The notes: generated by a model from the sequence alone, not told the origin. A DNA stretch of 64,000 nucleotides from Aliiglaciecola sp. CAU 1673 (GCF_029223185.1 NZ_JARHUG010000007.1:1-64000); one strand, 5' to 3'; shown: positions 49,672 through 58,229, numbered from the stretch's first letter. Made by a program: numbers and translations.

Positions 49672-50876
49672 GGCTGCAGTGAACCTTGCTGAAAATTCTC
49701 CAGCGTTTGCTCTGTCATATGCTGCATGTAGCGTGAAGCCTGCTGTGCCGAATAGATATGGCTACCATAGCGGTTAAATCCCTTGCTCATGGCTTCCCAA
49801 ATTACGGCCATGCGATAATCACTGGGCATGGGAGCCGACGATTGCAGTTGCGCCAAAATTGCCTGCACGTCTTTTTCAGATGACTGTTCAAGGTTTTTAA
49901 TCACATCGCGGTTAACAGGCAGCGCTTTAAACGTTGACCACAACTTTTCTTGAAAGGCTTGTGACTGCATCTTTTCACTAAGCAGCTTTAACGCCGATCT
50001 TTTGTCTGACTCCAGGCTGTTATCCGGAAAGGCCAACACATGGGCGGCAAAATAGGGCACCATGGATTTACCTTCTACTTTGGGTAAAGTTGCCACGCTC
50101 AGTTCCTCGCCCATTTTGTCCTTAAGTTGCCCGTAGGCCCACATCCCGGAGATTAGATAGGGGATCTTTGCCTGCACAAATTTGTCTGTGGCACACTGAT
50201 AATTGCAGGTCGCCGATACCAGTCCCCTCTCTGCCAATGACCAATAGAATGTCAGTGCTTTTTGCATCGCCACAGAGTCTAATAAGATCTCATCACCTCT
50301 AACCGGCAGACCATCAAAAGCCCCGAGGAAAGGCAAGAACCAATACATCACATTAAAACTCCAGGCGATCAGTTCCTTCTCTTCTTCTGTCTGTTCCTTT
50401 TGCGCCAAAAGTTCGCTCCAATCCTGAACCGGTGACGAAATCTGTGCCCGGTTGTAATACAAGAGCAGATGATTGCCGCCAAGAATAGGAATGCCCTTTT
50501 TCTGACCATCCAAGGTAACCAGAGGAAGGTAGCGCTCTTCTGTTTTAGCGCTTATCCAATCGTCCGGCACGGTGCTATAGGACAAGGATTGCAGTCCGAT
50601 GAAGTCCGCCGGCACAATGACCGCATCAGGTAGTTGTTGTCGGGCTGCATATTGCAGTAGCTCAACTTTAAGCTGCGCGCTGTCGTAAATGCGCAGTTTT
50701 ACCGATATGCCAATGGATTTGGCCACAGAGTCGATTAACTCAGCAAAGTGTTTGTCTTCATGCCCAAAGGCAATGCTGATGCTTTTCTTTGATAACTCAG
50801 AAGCAGACGCGGCAAAAGCTGTGCCTTGCGCTAGTACACACACCAAGATAAATAGACGGACCAACTGTCTATGCAA
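49668..50876 (-). CDS. periplasmic extracellular solute-binding protein, family 1 type
   Basis: A 402-aa exported binding protein: signal peptide ending near FAASA, then a two-lobed ABC solute-binding fold (VTLDGQKKGIPILGGNHLLLYYNRAQI and YLISGMWAYGQLKDKMGEEL are typical of the MalE/UgpB-like family 1). No ABC permease or ATPase gene is near. Instead it is coupled by ATGA overlap to a hybrid histidine kinase with a periplasmic sensor. I infer that it presents its ligand to the kinase. The start is TTG 50876, with GGGAT upstream. Confidence 0.82.
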   Translation of the reverse strand: MHRQLVRLFILVCVLAQGTAFAASASELSKKSISIAFGHEDKHFAELIDSVAKSIGISVKLRIYDSAQLKVELLQYAARQQLPDAVIVPADFIGLQSLSYSTVPDDWISAKTEERYLPLVTLDGQKKGIPILGGNHLLLYYNRAQISSPVQDWSELLAQKEQTEEEKELIAWSFNVMYWFLPFLGAFDGLPVRGDEILLDSVAMQKALTFYWSLAERGLVSATCNYQCATDKFVQAKIPYLISGMWAYGQLKDKMGEELSVATLPKVEGKSMVPYFAAHVLAFPDNSLESDKRSALKLLSEKMQSQAFQEKLWSTFKALPVNRDVIKNLEQSSEKDVQAILAQLQSSAPMPSDYRMAVIWEAMSKGFNRYGSHIYSAQQASRYMQHMTEQTLENFQQGSLQP

Positions 50877-50941
50877 GATGCCATCCCGTCAGGCCCGTTG
50901 TCTAAAAAACGGACCATAAAGAAGATAAGTGACTCTTGCTG

Positions 50942-52111
50942 TTAGGCTAGCAGGCTTTCTAGCAATTCCGAATAGATATCTTCCAATGTCACTAATTCGG
51001 CAATATGCACTCGCTCATTGACCTGATGAATGCTCTTGTTAGGCACCCCCACTTCGACGACCTGCGTGCCCGGGGAGGCAAAAAAACGACCATCGGAGGT
51101 ACCGCCGGAGGTAGAAAGTAGCGGAAAGGTACCAGTAGTCTTATGAATCGCTTTTTCTACATGCTCGATAAGGCAATCTTTATCGCCTTTCTCGGTGAAA
51201 TAGGGTTCACATGGTCGCTCCCACTCCAACTCGAAATCTTGGGTAATAGGAGACAATATGGATTCAATCAAGGCAAATAAGCTTTGCTGCGAGTAGCGGT
51301 GGCTGTAGCGAATATTGAAGCAAATACTGCAATTGGCGGGCACGATATTATCGGTAAAAGCACCGGAATCAATATGGGTGATCTGCATACTGGTACCAGG
51401 GAAATCATCACTGCCTTCATCCCATACAATGCTATTTAGCGCAGCAATCAACTTTCCCATTTTGTGGATGGCGTTATCGGCGTATTGGGGATAAGCTACG
51501 TGACCTTGCTTGCCTTTTACCCGTAACCTGGCGGAAATGGCGCCACGTCGCCCGACCTTAATAACATCGCCGCTGTGCTCCTTGGCTGTGGGCTCTCCCA
51601 CAATACAGTAATCAAGATGAACACCCTGACTGTCCAGATAACGCTTCATTACCTTTGAACCGTATTCAGCCTCTCCTTCTTCATCACTGGTAATCAGCCA
51701 CATCATGCGCTTATTGCAGGGTTTGCCTGTGAGGATATGACGCTCCAAAGCCGCCAGCATGGCGGCCACGCCTGTCTTCATATCGGCGGCACCACGACCA
51801 ATCAGCTCATCGTCCACAATCGCCGCGGCAAAAGGATCCACCTTCCATTTGTCCAAAGGGCCAGGCGGCACCACATCGGTATGCCCTACAAACGCCATTG
51901 CCTCTTCACCGTGCCCACGACTTGCCACCAAATTACTGACACCCTGCTCGTAAATAAAAAGACAATCAAAACCCAGAGCCTCCAGCTTTTGCGCCAACCA
52001 CTGCTGACAGCCATGATCATTGGGGGTAACTGAGGGTCTGCGAATCAATTCCTGGCTGTAATCAATAGACTTTGCGGCCTGTACCGGTGAAGAGGCGAAC
52101 ATGCTGGACAT
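50942..52111 (-). CDS. dapE: succinyl-diaminopimelate desuccinylase
   Basis: A 389-aa M20-family metallohydrolase in the succinylase branch of lysine/DAP synthesis. The metal ligands are in GHTDVVPPG, GRGAADMKTG and SDEEGEAEYG, with a C-terminal SGGTSDGRF and NKSIHQVNE. ATG 52111 gives a slightly longer N terminus than E. coli DapE (375 aa). It is upstream of the binding protein-kinase pair on the same strand (65-bp gap) and divergent from a small membrane-protein gene. Confidence 0.94.
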   Translation of the reverse strand: MSSMFASSPVQAAKSIDYSQELIRRPSVTPNDHGCQQWLAQKLEALGFDCLFIYEQGVSNLVASRGHGEEAMAFVGHTDVVPPGPLDKWKVDPFAAAIVDDELIGRGAADMKTGVAAMLAALERHILTGKPCNKRMMWLITSDEEGEAEYGSKVMKRYLDSQGVHLDYCIVGEPTAKEHSGDVIKVGRRGAISARLRVKGKQGHVAYPQYADNAIHKMGKLIAALNSIVWDEGSDDFPGTSMQITHIDSGAFTDNIVPANCSICFNIRYSHRYSQQSLFALIESILSPITQDFELEWERPCEPYFTEKGDKDCLIEHVEKAIHKTTGTFPLLSTSGGTSDGRFFASPGTQVVEVGVPNKSIHQVNERVHIAELVTLEDIYSELLESLLA

Positions 52112-52274
52112 AAGGCACCCCGTTGGTTGATTTGCCCCATTAGATAAAAGTGCGATGACAACTTAATGGCAATTTGGGGTCAGTAATATGACAGGCTTTT
52201 ATCTTGCCATTAGGAGTGAGTAGAATAGAATCAAGAACTTATACCAATGATTCTGACTTTCAGGGAGATGTCCT

Positions 52275-52448
52275 TTGCTCAGGTTGCTGTTTCTTATCCC
52301 CGCTGTCCTGTGCTTGATTTGGTACTTTTACCTGCGCCACAACGGCTACACCATGGCCCAAGGCCGCCAGGGTTTTATCTATATTCTGGTTTTTTCTGCC
52401 GTGATCGCCGGGTTTTATACCCTGATGCTGTGGTTGACGCATTTGTAG
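52275..52448 (+). CDS. 57-residue two-helix membrane protein
   Basis: A short reading frame of 57 aa with two predicted transmembrane helices (LLFLIPAVLCLIWYFYL and GFIYILVFSAVIAGFYTLML) joined by a charged loop (RHNGYTMAQGRQ). It starts with TTG 52275, with GGGAG 7 nt upstream; an in-frame stop lies shortly before. The clean amphipathic layout and ribosome site make it a believable gene. No family is recognised. It is divergent from dapE. Confidence 0.6.
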   Translation: MLRLLFLIPAVLCLIWYFYLRHNGYTMAQGRQGFIYILVFSAVIAGFYTLMLWLTHL

Positions 52449-52598
52449 AGGATTTTGGCGAATAAACATCGCCGCCACTTAGTGTGCCTTTTGACTTCCT
52501 TGGTGTCGGCTTGTAAGTCCAGCTACGGCATCCTGCCTTCAGGAAACGCGCTGAAAACCAAGGGCGTTTTACGGGCGCAAGTTTCCAAGGGAGATTGC

Positions 52599-52704
52599 GG
52601 ACTGTCCCTGTCCTTGGCCCTTCGGGCCAGCATAGCTGTTCCATTTCGTTCCAGGCGAAACGGTCCGTAAATCGGGCTGCGTTATGCCACCGGCATAACG
52701 GTCC
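52599..52704. repeat. 106-bp direct repeat, copy A
   Basis: Matches copy B (52879-52984) with 3 differences in 106 bp. It contains three internal hairpin-forming stretches: GGCCCTTCGGGCC, a CATTTCG/CGAAA(C)G arm pair, and CGTTATGCC/GGCATAACG. It is non-coding. Confidence 0.9.
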
Positions 52705-52814
52705 TGTCTGGATTCCAAGCTGTCACCCTTCCTTGGGACATTGCCCAGGTCGGCCTTTTACCTCCGGCTTCCCGCCTGCGCTAAAAGCCCAGCTCAGGCA
52801 TCCTATGCCTTCCC

Positions 52815-52865
52815 GTAAACCACTAAATTAGCTCCACGTTTTCGCTAATTTCTGTAGTGGTTTAC
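52815..52865. repeat. long imperfect inverted repeat between the two direct repeats
   Basis: The 18-nt left arm 52815-52832 pairs with 52844-52865, leaving a 4-nt bulge on the right arm and an 11-nt loop. It forms a large hairpin in the 174-bp spacer between the 106-bp repeats. There is no T-tract. Confidence 0.75.
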
Positions 52866-52878
52866 CCAGGGTTACTCC

Positions 52879-52984
52879 GGACTATCCCTGTCCTTCGCCC
52901 TTCGGGCCAGCATAGCTGTTCCATTTCGTTCCAGGCGAAATGGTCCGTAAATCGGGCTGCGTTATGCCACCGGCATAACGGTCC
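52879..52984. repeat. 106-bp direct repeat, copy B
   Basis: Second copy of the 52599-52704 repeat, ending 4 bp before the stop of oadB. In this copy the central arms CCATTTCG and CGAAATGG are fully complementary, while copy A has one mismatch. It may work as the 3' end of the oadGAB transcript. Confidence 0.9.
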
Positions 52985-52988
52985 CGAT

Positions 52989-54119
52989 TTACCCCACCAG
53001 CGCGAGGAGGATACCAGCGGCGACAGCAGAGCCTAACACGCCTGCCACATTAGGGCCCATAGCATGCATCAGCAAGAAGTTATGGGGATTGGCTTCAAGA
53101 CCCACTTTATTAACAACCCGGGCCGCCATCGGCACCGCGGAAACGCCGGCTGCACCAATCAAGGGATTGATCCCCCCCCCGCTTAGTTTGTTCATAAGCT
53201 TCGCCATCAACACACCCGCCGCAGTACCAATGGCAAAGGCAATAGCACCGAGGGCCAAAATCCCAAGAGTTTCCAGACTCAGGAACTTATCGGCGGAGAG
53301 TTTGGAGCCGACTGCAAGGCCGAGGAAAATAGTGACCACATTAATAAGCTCATTTTGAGCTGTCTTACTGAGGCGCTCTACGACACCGCACTCACGCATC
53401 AGGTTGCCCAGGCAAAACATCCCAACTAAAGGTGTGGCTGTAGGCAAGAACAAAATGGTCAGCATCAACACCATCAGCGGGAATAAAATTTTCTCTTTCT
53501 TTGAAACGACGCGTAGCTGTGCCATCTCAATTTCCCGCTCAGCCTGGCTGGTTAAGGCTTTCATAATGGGGGGCTGGATAATGGGTACCAACGCCATGTA
53601 AGAATAGGCTGCCACCGCGATGGCTCCGAGCAGATCCGGTGCCAGCCGTGAAGCTAAAAAGATAGCAGTAGGCCCATCAGCACCGCCAATAATAGCGATA
53701 GCTGAGGCGTCTTTGAGGGTAAAGTCAAAACCCGGGATCAGGTTTAACAGGATGGCACCGAATAAGGTCGCGAAAATCCCAAACTGCGCAGCCGCCCCCA
53801 GCAGCAACATTCGTGGATTAGCAATCAAGGCACCGAAGTCGGTAAGTGCCCCTACGCCCATGAAAATCAGCAACGGAAAAACCCCGGTTTCAATACCGAC
53901 CAGATAAACGTAATACAACAGCCCCCCTGGTTCACTGAAACCAGCCAGCGGAATATTGGTCAGTATTGCCCCAAAGCCGATGGGTAATAACAACAGGGGC
54001 TCGAACTTACGCACAATCGCCAGGTAGAGCAGCAGTAGCCCTACCGCCATCATCACCAACTGGCCCCACTGGAAATTGGCCAGGGCCGTGGATTGCCACA
54101 GGATCTGTAACTTCTCCAT
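52989..54119 (-). CDS. oadB: Na+-pumping oxaloacetate decarboxylase, beta subunit
   Basis: A 376-aa membrane subunit that decarboxylates carboxybiotin and exports Na+. About ten hydrophobic helices are visible, and conserved blocks include [45 protein letters not shown] and [18 protein letters not shown]. The GGADGPT region carries the Asp used in Na+ translocation. It is the last gene of oadG-oadA-oadB, 4 bp after oadA. Confidence 0.96.
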   Translation of the reverse strand: MEKLQILWQSTALANFQWGQLVMMAVGLLLLYLAIVRKFEPLLLLPIGFGAILTNIPLAGFSEPGGLLYYVYLVGIETGVFPLLIFMGVGALTDFGALIANPRMLLLGAAAQFGIFATLFGAILLNLIPGFDFTLKDASAIAIIGGADGPTAIFLASRLAPDLLGAIAVAAYSYMALVPIIQPPIMKALTSQAEREIEMAQLRVVSKKEKILFPLMVLMLTILFLPTATPLVGMFCLGNLMRECGVVERLSKTAQNELINVVTIFLGLAVGSKLSADKFLSLETLGILALGAIAFAIGTAAGVLMAKLMNKLSGGGINPLIGAAGVSAVPMAARVVNKVGLEANPHNFLLMHAMGPNVAGVLGSAVAAGILLALVG

Positions 54120-54123
54120 CGGC

Positions 54124-55902
54124 TTACCCCAGAGTCAGCAGTGGTTGGCCCGCTTGCACCGCATCGCCTTCTTTGACCAGCACTTCAGCCACCTGGCCAG
54201 CATGAGCCGCGCGCACCTCGGTTTCCATTTTCATGGCTTCCATCAGTAGCACCACATCTCCTTTGTTGACGCTTACTCCCGGTTTTGCCAGCACTTTGAC
54301 AATGTTCCCGGCCAATGGCGCATTAAGGGTTTCGGCACCTGCCACCGAGGCCTTTTGCGGCGGATCTTCGGCGCCTTTTACCGGTTTAATATCGGTCAGT
54401 TCACCACTATCGGCTACCTCTACCTGATAGACCTTGCCATCCACACGCACCGCATAACTGGCAGGGCTTTTTCCTGAGCTAGCTGCCGGCGCCGCAGGCT
54501 TGCTAACTGGTTCAAGACCCGGCGCAGGCTCAAAGGCCGCAGGATTATTGCGATTTTCCAGAAATTTCAGGCCTACCTGGGGGAAAAGTGCGTAGGTAAG
54601 CACATCATCAACTTTATTTTCAGCAAGTTTAATGGCCTTCTCTAAGGCCAGCTTGGATAACTCCGCGGTGAGCTTATCCAATTCATCATCCAGCAGGTCT
54701 GCCGGTCGACAAGTGATAGCCTCTTGGCCATCCAAAACCCTGGCCTGCAATGCCTTATCCACTGGAGCAGCCGTGGCGCCATATTCACCTTTAAGCACGC
54801 CGGCCGTTTCCTTGGTAATGCTCTTATAGCGCTCGTTGGTCAGCACATTCAGCACCGCCTGGCTACCGACAATTTGTGAAGTGGGAGTAACCAAGGGGAT
54901 ATAGCCCAGATCTTTCCTGACCTTGGGGATCTCTTTCAACACCTCATCCAATCTGTCTTCGGCGCCTTGCTCGCGTAACTGGTTCTCCATATTAGTTAAC
55001 ATACCGCCCGGCACCTGTGCCACCAGGATCCGCGCATCCACGCCCTTAAGACTACCCTCAAAGCGGGCGTATTTTTTACGCACTTCTCTGAAGTAGGCCG
55101 CTATCTCTTCCAATAACAGCAAATCCAGGCCGGTATCCCGCTCGGTGCCCTCCACCATCGCTACCACAGTTTCAGTGGCGGTATGGCCATAGGTCATGCT
55201 CATGGATGAAATGGAAGAGTCGAGCATATCGATGCCAGCATCGATGGCCTTTTGATAGGTGGCCGTACTTAACCCGGTAGTGGCATGGCATTGCATGGTA
55301 ATAGGTACTGCTACCGCTTCTTTAAGACCAAGGATTAAGGCTTCGCAGTCATAAGGCTTTAGCAGGCCAGCCATGTCTTTGATGCAGATGGAATGCACGC
55401 CCATGTCTTCCAGTTGACGCGCCATGGTTAACCACATGTCCAGGTTGTGCACCGGGCTGACCGTGTAAGCCAGTGTACCCTGAGCATGGGCACCGACATC
55501 AATGGTGGCTTTGACGGCGGTTTGCAGATTGCGCACATCATTCATCGCATCAAAGATACGAAACACTTCTACACCATTGGCATAAGCCCGCTCTACAAAC
55601 TTTGTCACTACATCATCGGCATAATGCCGATAGCCGAGCAGGTTCTGGCCGCGAAGCAACATTTGTTGGCGAGTATTAGGCATCGCCTTTTTAAGCTCGC
55701 GAATACGTACCCAAGGATCCTCACCCAGGTAGCGGATACAGGCATCAAAGGTGGCACCGCCCCATGACTCCATGGACCAAAAACCTACTTGGTCCAGCTT
55801 TTCAGCAATCGGCAACATATCGTCCAAGCGCATACGTGTTGCGAGCAGCGACTGATGTCCATCACGCAGTACGAGTTCAGTCAGAGCGAGAGGCTTGGTC
55901 AT
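54124..55902 (-). CDS. oadA: oxaloacetate decarboxylase, alpha subunit
   Basis: A 592-aa cytoplasmic subunit. The N-terminal carboxyltransferase TIM barrel has [13 protein letters not shown] and [11 protein letters not shown] with the Zn-binding HAT region ([10 protein letters not shown]). A conserved carboxylase domain follows, then a proline/alanine-rich linker and a C-terminal biotinyl domain with MEAMKMETE (biotin-Lys near 558). It transfers CO2 from oxaloacetate to biotin. Confidence 0.97.
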   Translation of the reverse strand: MTKPLALTELVLRDGHQSLLATRMRLDDMLPIAEKLDQVGFWSMESWGGATFDACIRYLGEDPWVRIRELKKAMPNTRQQMLLRGQNLLGYRHYADDVVTKFVERAYANGVEVFRIFDAMNDVRNLQTAVKATIDVGAHAQGTLAYTVSPVHNLDMWLTMARQLEDMGVHSICIKDMAGLLKPYDCEALILGLKEAVAVPITMQCHATTGLSTATYQKAIDAGIDMLDSSISSMSMTYGHTATETVVAMVEGTERDTGLDLLLLEEIAAYFREVRKKYARFEGSLKGVDARILVAQVPGGMLTNMENQLREQGAEDRLDEVLKEIPKVRKDLGYIPLVTPTSQIVGSQAVLNVLTNERYKSITKETAGVLKGEYGATAAPVDKALQARVLDGQEAITCRPADLLDDELDKLTAELSKLALEKAIKLAENKVDDVLTYALFPQVGLKFLENRNNPAAFEPAPGLEPVSKPAAPAASSGKSPASYAVRVDGKVYQVEVADSGELTDIKPVKGAEDPPQKASVAGAETLNAPLAGNIVKVLAKPGVSVNKGDVVLLMEAMKMETEVRAAHAGQVAEVLVKEGDAVQAGQPLLTLG

Positions 55903-55911
55903 AAATACTCC

Positions 55912-56169
55912 CTATTTTTGTTGGCGGTGTTGATGGATGGCGGCGCTGATAGCGGCGATAACAGAGGCCGATGGCGCCGCTCCTGGATTGTCGACCTTGG
56001 CACTGAGATTTGCCGGCACAGATATGGGCTCATCGATTGTATGCTTGCAGAACCGACTAACCAGTTGAATAGCACCAATCAGCAAGCTTAAGAACAGAAA
56101 CACTACCAGCATGCCCACCACCAACAACATGGCAGCATCGAAAAGAAGGGACTGTACGCTTGTTGTCAT
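55912..56169 (-). CDS. oadG: oxaloacetate decarboxylase, gamma subunit
   Basis: An 85-aa small subunit with one N-terminal transmembrane helix (FDAAMLLVVGMLVVFLFLSLLIGAIQL) and a polar C-terminal tail that includes histidines (AAIHQHRQQK), which bind zinc in other OadG proteins. It holds alpha and beta together. It is the first gene of the operon, 9 bp before oadA. Confidence 0.93.
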   Translation of the reverse strand: MTTSVQSLLFDAAMLLVVGMLVVFLFLSLLIGAIQLVSRFCKHTIDEPISVPANLSAKVDNPGAAPSASVIAAISAAIHQHRQQK

Positions 56170-56497
56170 TTGTATTCTGTCCTTGCTTAAAAAATGATAA
56201 GTAGCATGAGGTTAGGTTTAAAACAACACCGTAGCGCGGTTAATTTATGCATATGAAATTACTTTTTATTCACTTATTTTAGGTATTCATGCATGAAAAG
56301 CTTCTGGAGCTTTAGTTTTAATGATTCTAGGGTAGTTGGTTTATTGGGATTTTGGTTTGTGATTGGGTGAAGGCTGTAAGCGAGCGAGGAGTGGCTTAAC
56401 ACAACTCCGAGAGTGATGAACAGCGCGCCGTGGATGGCGCGCCTGGAACACGGCTACAGGGATGTAAGACCTGAGAACGCTGAAATTAGCCAGCAAT
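56170..56497. other. oadGAB upstream region and edge of the repeat-rich area
   Basis: 56170-56345 is AT-rich and must hold the oadG promoter (minus strand); two ATGCAT palindromes lie at about 56250 and 56290. I cannot assign a defined promoter. 56390-56497 has an inverted repeat around a GGCGCGC arm and the phrase ACGGCTACAGGGATGTAA, partly repeated at about 56830-56850. No gene is visible. Confidence 0.55.
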
Positions 56498-56753
56498 AGG
56501 ATTGCATTGGGCTGTCCTGCCCAATGCCCTGCGGGCCATCGTCAGCATGGTTGCCCGGAGCAACCATCAACAGCTTTAGCTGGTCCGCAGGACGAACCAC
56601 ATGGAGGTGGTGAGTAAACGCGACGATGTCCTAAAACGCTCCAGGCGTTTTAGTCGAACCTGGGAGGTTCTTACCCCGTCCCACGACGGGGTATAAAAGA
56701 AAAGGCCCGCTCTTTCGAGCGGGCCTTTTCTTTTATATGGCGCGTGTGGAAGG
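56498..56753. repeat. tRNA-Arg-linked hairpin repeat, copy 1
   Basis: Consists of hairpin I (CATTGGGC/GCCCAATG, loop TGTCCT, 56505-56526), GCCCTGCGGGCC, a 75-bp insert with a further ATGGTTGC/GCAACCAT hairpin, hairpin II (AAAACGC/GCGTTTT), hairpin III (ACCCCGTC/GACGGGGT), an 18-bp terminator-like stem (56694-56735) and the last 16 nt of a tRNA-Arg gene. 56498-56544 equals 56884-56930. 56620-56753 matches 56935-57068 with two differences. Confidence 0.85.
56738..56753 (-). pseudogene. tRNA-Arg 3'-end remnant
   Basis: The minus strand of these 16 bp is identical to the 3' end of the complete tRNA-Arg genes, including CCA, and it is followed by the same terminator. The remaining tRNA body is missing; unrelated sequence starts at 56754. 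It is either a deletion scar or a by-product of duplication. Confidence 0.75.
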
Positions 56754-56883
56754 GTGAAGTCAGTTTCTTTAGGCGCTCAGCGCCGCCTGGCTGAACGGCA
56801 GCCCAAGGAAGGGCTGACTGGAATATCCGTACAGGGATGTAAACACGCGATGCACTAGCTTTAAATCATTATTGACTGGTTGA

Positions 56884-57052
56884 AGGATTGCATTGGGCTG
56901 TCCTGCCCAATGCCCTGCGGGCCATCGTCAAAAAGCGACGATGTCCTAAAACGCTCCTGGCGTTTTAGTCGAACCCGGGAGGTTCTTACCCCGTCCCACG
57001 ACGGGGTATAAAAGAAAAGGCCCGCTCTTTCGAGCGGGCCTTTTCTTTTATA
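56884..57052. repeat. tRNA-Arg-linked hairpin repeat, copy 2
   Basis: Same order of hairpins as copy 1 without the 75-bp insert: hairpin I at 56891-56912, hairpin II, hairpin III and the terminator stem. It lies directly downstream (minus strand) of the intact tRNA-Arg at 57053-57129. Confidence 0.85.
57009..57050 (-). terminator. tRNA-Arg terminator
   Basis: Perfect 18-bp stem (57009-57026 with 57033-57050) containing GGCCCGCT/AGCGGGCC, with loop CTTTCG and A/T-rich outer arms. It lies 3 bp after the tRNA 3' end and acts on the minus strand; the arms make it symmetrical. Confidence 0.88.
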
Positions 57053-57129
57053 TGGCGCGTGTGGAAGGATTCGAACCTCCGACCGCCTGGTTCGTAGCCA
57101 GGTACTCTATCCAACTGAGCTACACACGC
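57053..57129 (-). tRNA. tRNA-Arg (anticodon ACG)
   Basis: A 77-nt cloverleaf with encoded CCA. The acceptor stem GCGTGTG pairs with CACACGC. The anticodon arm is CCTGG-CTACGAA-CCAGG, giving ACG. The T-arm has GGAGG-TTCGAAT-CCTTC. It has its own promoter and terminator. Confidence 0.97.
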
Positions 57130-57182
57130 GTAAATCTTGAATTCTGGCTGTTTGCCAGGTCACCCTGTCACAGCGAGGGCGC

Positions 57183-57210
57183 ATTCTACACGTCATTTAG
57201 GTAAATGCAA
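57183..57210 (-). promoter_or_regulatory. tRNA-Arg promoter
   Basis: Minus strand: TTGCAT (57205-57210), 16-bp spacer, TAGAAT (57183-57188), then GCGCCCTC. The GC-rich discriminator is the same design as the rRNA promoters at the left edge of the window, pointing to stringent control. Confidence 0.75.
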
Positions 57211-57421
57211 TACTATTTTACTCGTCTGCATGGGTCAATTTCTTCAAACCTGTTGCCCGGGGAACAAATAGTCAAGGATGAACAGGGAGTAACAACTGAG
57301 CGCATGCTAGTTTTGTTTCGCACAACAATGATCGTTTAAACACTGGTGACGTAGTAAATCTGTGAACTTCAATCTTGGCTTATGCAGTTCGGCCACTAAG
57401 CAGTATCAGGTAGCAGAATTG

Positions 57422-57919
57422 ATGCAAAAACCGAAACTCCCCACCAATGAAACCATGCGCCTGTGTGCACTTTATCGCCTGGAAATATTAGATACCCCGG
57501 CAGATGAAAGGTTTGACAAAATAACCGCCAAAGCAAAGGACTACTTTGATGTGGACCTGGCCTTGGTCAGTTTGATAGATGCTGACCGACAGTGGTTTAA
57601 ATCCAAGCAGGGATTGGATGCAGAGGAAACATCGAGAGACATCTCTTTTTGTGGCCACGCCATCAATCAAGATGACATCTTTTATGTTAAAGATGCCCGA
57701 AACGACGAGCGCTTTTCCGACAATCCTTTGGTAACCGGTGCCCCGCATATTCGCTTCTATGCGGGCGCGCCGATTATTAGTCCAGATGGATATAAAGTAG
57801 GAACGCTATGTATTATTGATTCTGCTCCTAAAGAGCTGCTTCCTGCGGATTTGGTGATGCTAAGGCAGATGGCGGATATGGTTGAGCAGTTGTTGGTTGA
57901 GGTGGCGCTAACAACTTAA
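57422..57919 (+). CDS. GAF-domain protein
   Basis: A 165-aa protein made of a single GAF domain of the type often fused to GGDEF or kinases: RLEILDTPADERFDKIT, SLIDADRQWFKSKQGLDAEETSRDISFCGHAI and RFYAGAPIISPDGYKVGTLCIID. No output domain is attached and none follows. The start is ATG 57422, with AGGTAG about 9 nt upstream; a GTG 60 nt earlier is possible. It is divergent from the tRNA-Arg gene and its partner is unknown. Confidence 0.82.
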   Translation: MQKPKLPTNETMRLCALYRLEILDTPADERFDKITAKAKDYFDVDLALVSLIDADRQWFKSKQGLDAEETSRDISFCGHAINQDDIFYVKDARNDERFSDNPLVTGAPHIRFYAGAPIISPDGYKVGTLCIIDSAPKELLPADLVMLRQMADMVEQLLVEVALTT

Positions 57920-57951
57920 AAATTTCTTGAGAACGACTGGTGCGTGAAGTG

Positions 57952-58118
57952 GAAGGATTACGCTGGACTGTCCTGTCCAGCGCCCTGCGGGCCGTCGTCA
58001 AAAAGCAACGATGTCCTAAAACGCTCCAAGCGTTTTAGTCGAACCTGGGAGTTCTTACCCATCCCGGGACGATATAAAGAAAAAGGCCCTGCTGCAAAGC
58101 AGGGCCTTTTTCTTTATA
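57952..58118. repeat. tRNA-Arg-linked hairpin repeat, copy 3 (diverged)
   Basis: Same layout as copies 1 and 2, but diverged. Hairpin I is CGCTGGAC/GTCCAGCG (57961-57982) with the same TGTCCT loop. Hairpin II keeps AAAACGC/GCGTTTT. Hairpin III is largely lost. The terminator stem changes on both arms. Confidence 0.82.
58073..58118 (-). terminator. terminator of the tRNA-Ser/tRNA-Arg transcript
   Basis: Perfect 21-bp stem (58073-58093 with 58098-58118) with the core GGCCCTGCT/AGCAGGGCC and a GCAA loop, directly after the tRNA-Arg 3' end on the minus strand. Confidence 0.88.
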
Positions 58119-58195
58119 TGGCGCGTGTGGAAGGATTCGAACCTCCGACCGCCTGGTTCGTAGCCAGGTACTCTATCCAACTGAGCTACACACGC
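58119..58195 (-). tRNA. tRNA-Arg (anticodon ACG), second copy
   Basis: 77 nt with encoded CCA, identical in sequence to the gene at 57053-57129. It lies 34 bp downstream of tRNA-Ser and is probably cotranscribed with it. Confidence 0.97.
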
Positions 58196-58229
58196 GTGAT
58201 CTGTTTCGCCAATCCTTCAAGTTAAGGAA

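Noticed and set aside
52599-52984. Possible CRISPR array
   Set aside because: Only two long repeats with one spacer of 174 bp, internal hairpins, and no cas genes.
56230-56300. ArgR-like or other operator in the AT-rich oadG upstream region
   Set aside because: GAAT and ATTTC motifs occur but not with the ArgR spacing; the region is simply AT-rich, so matches are expected by chance.
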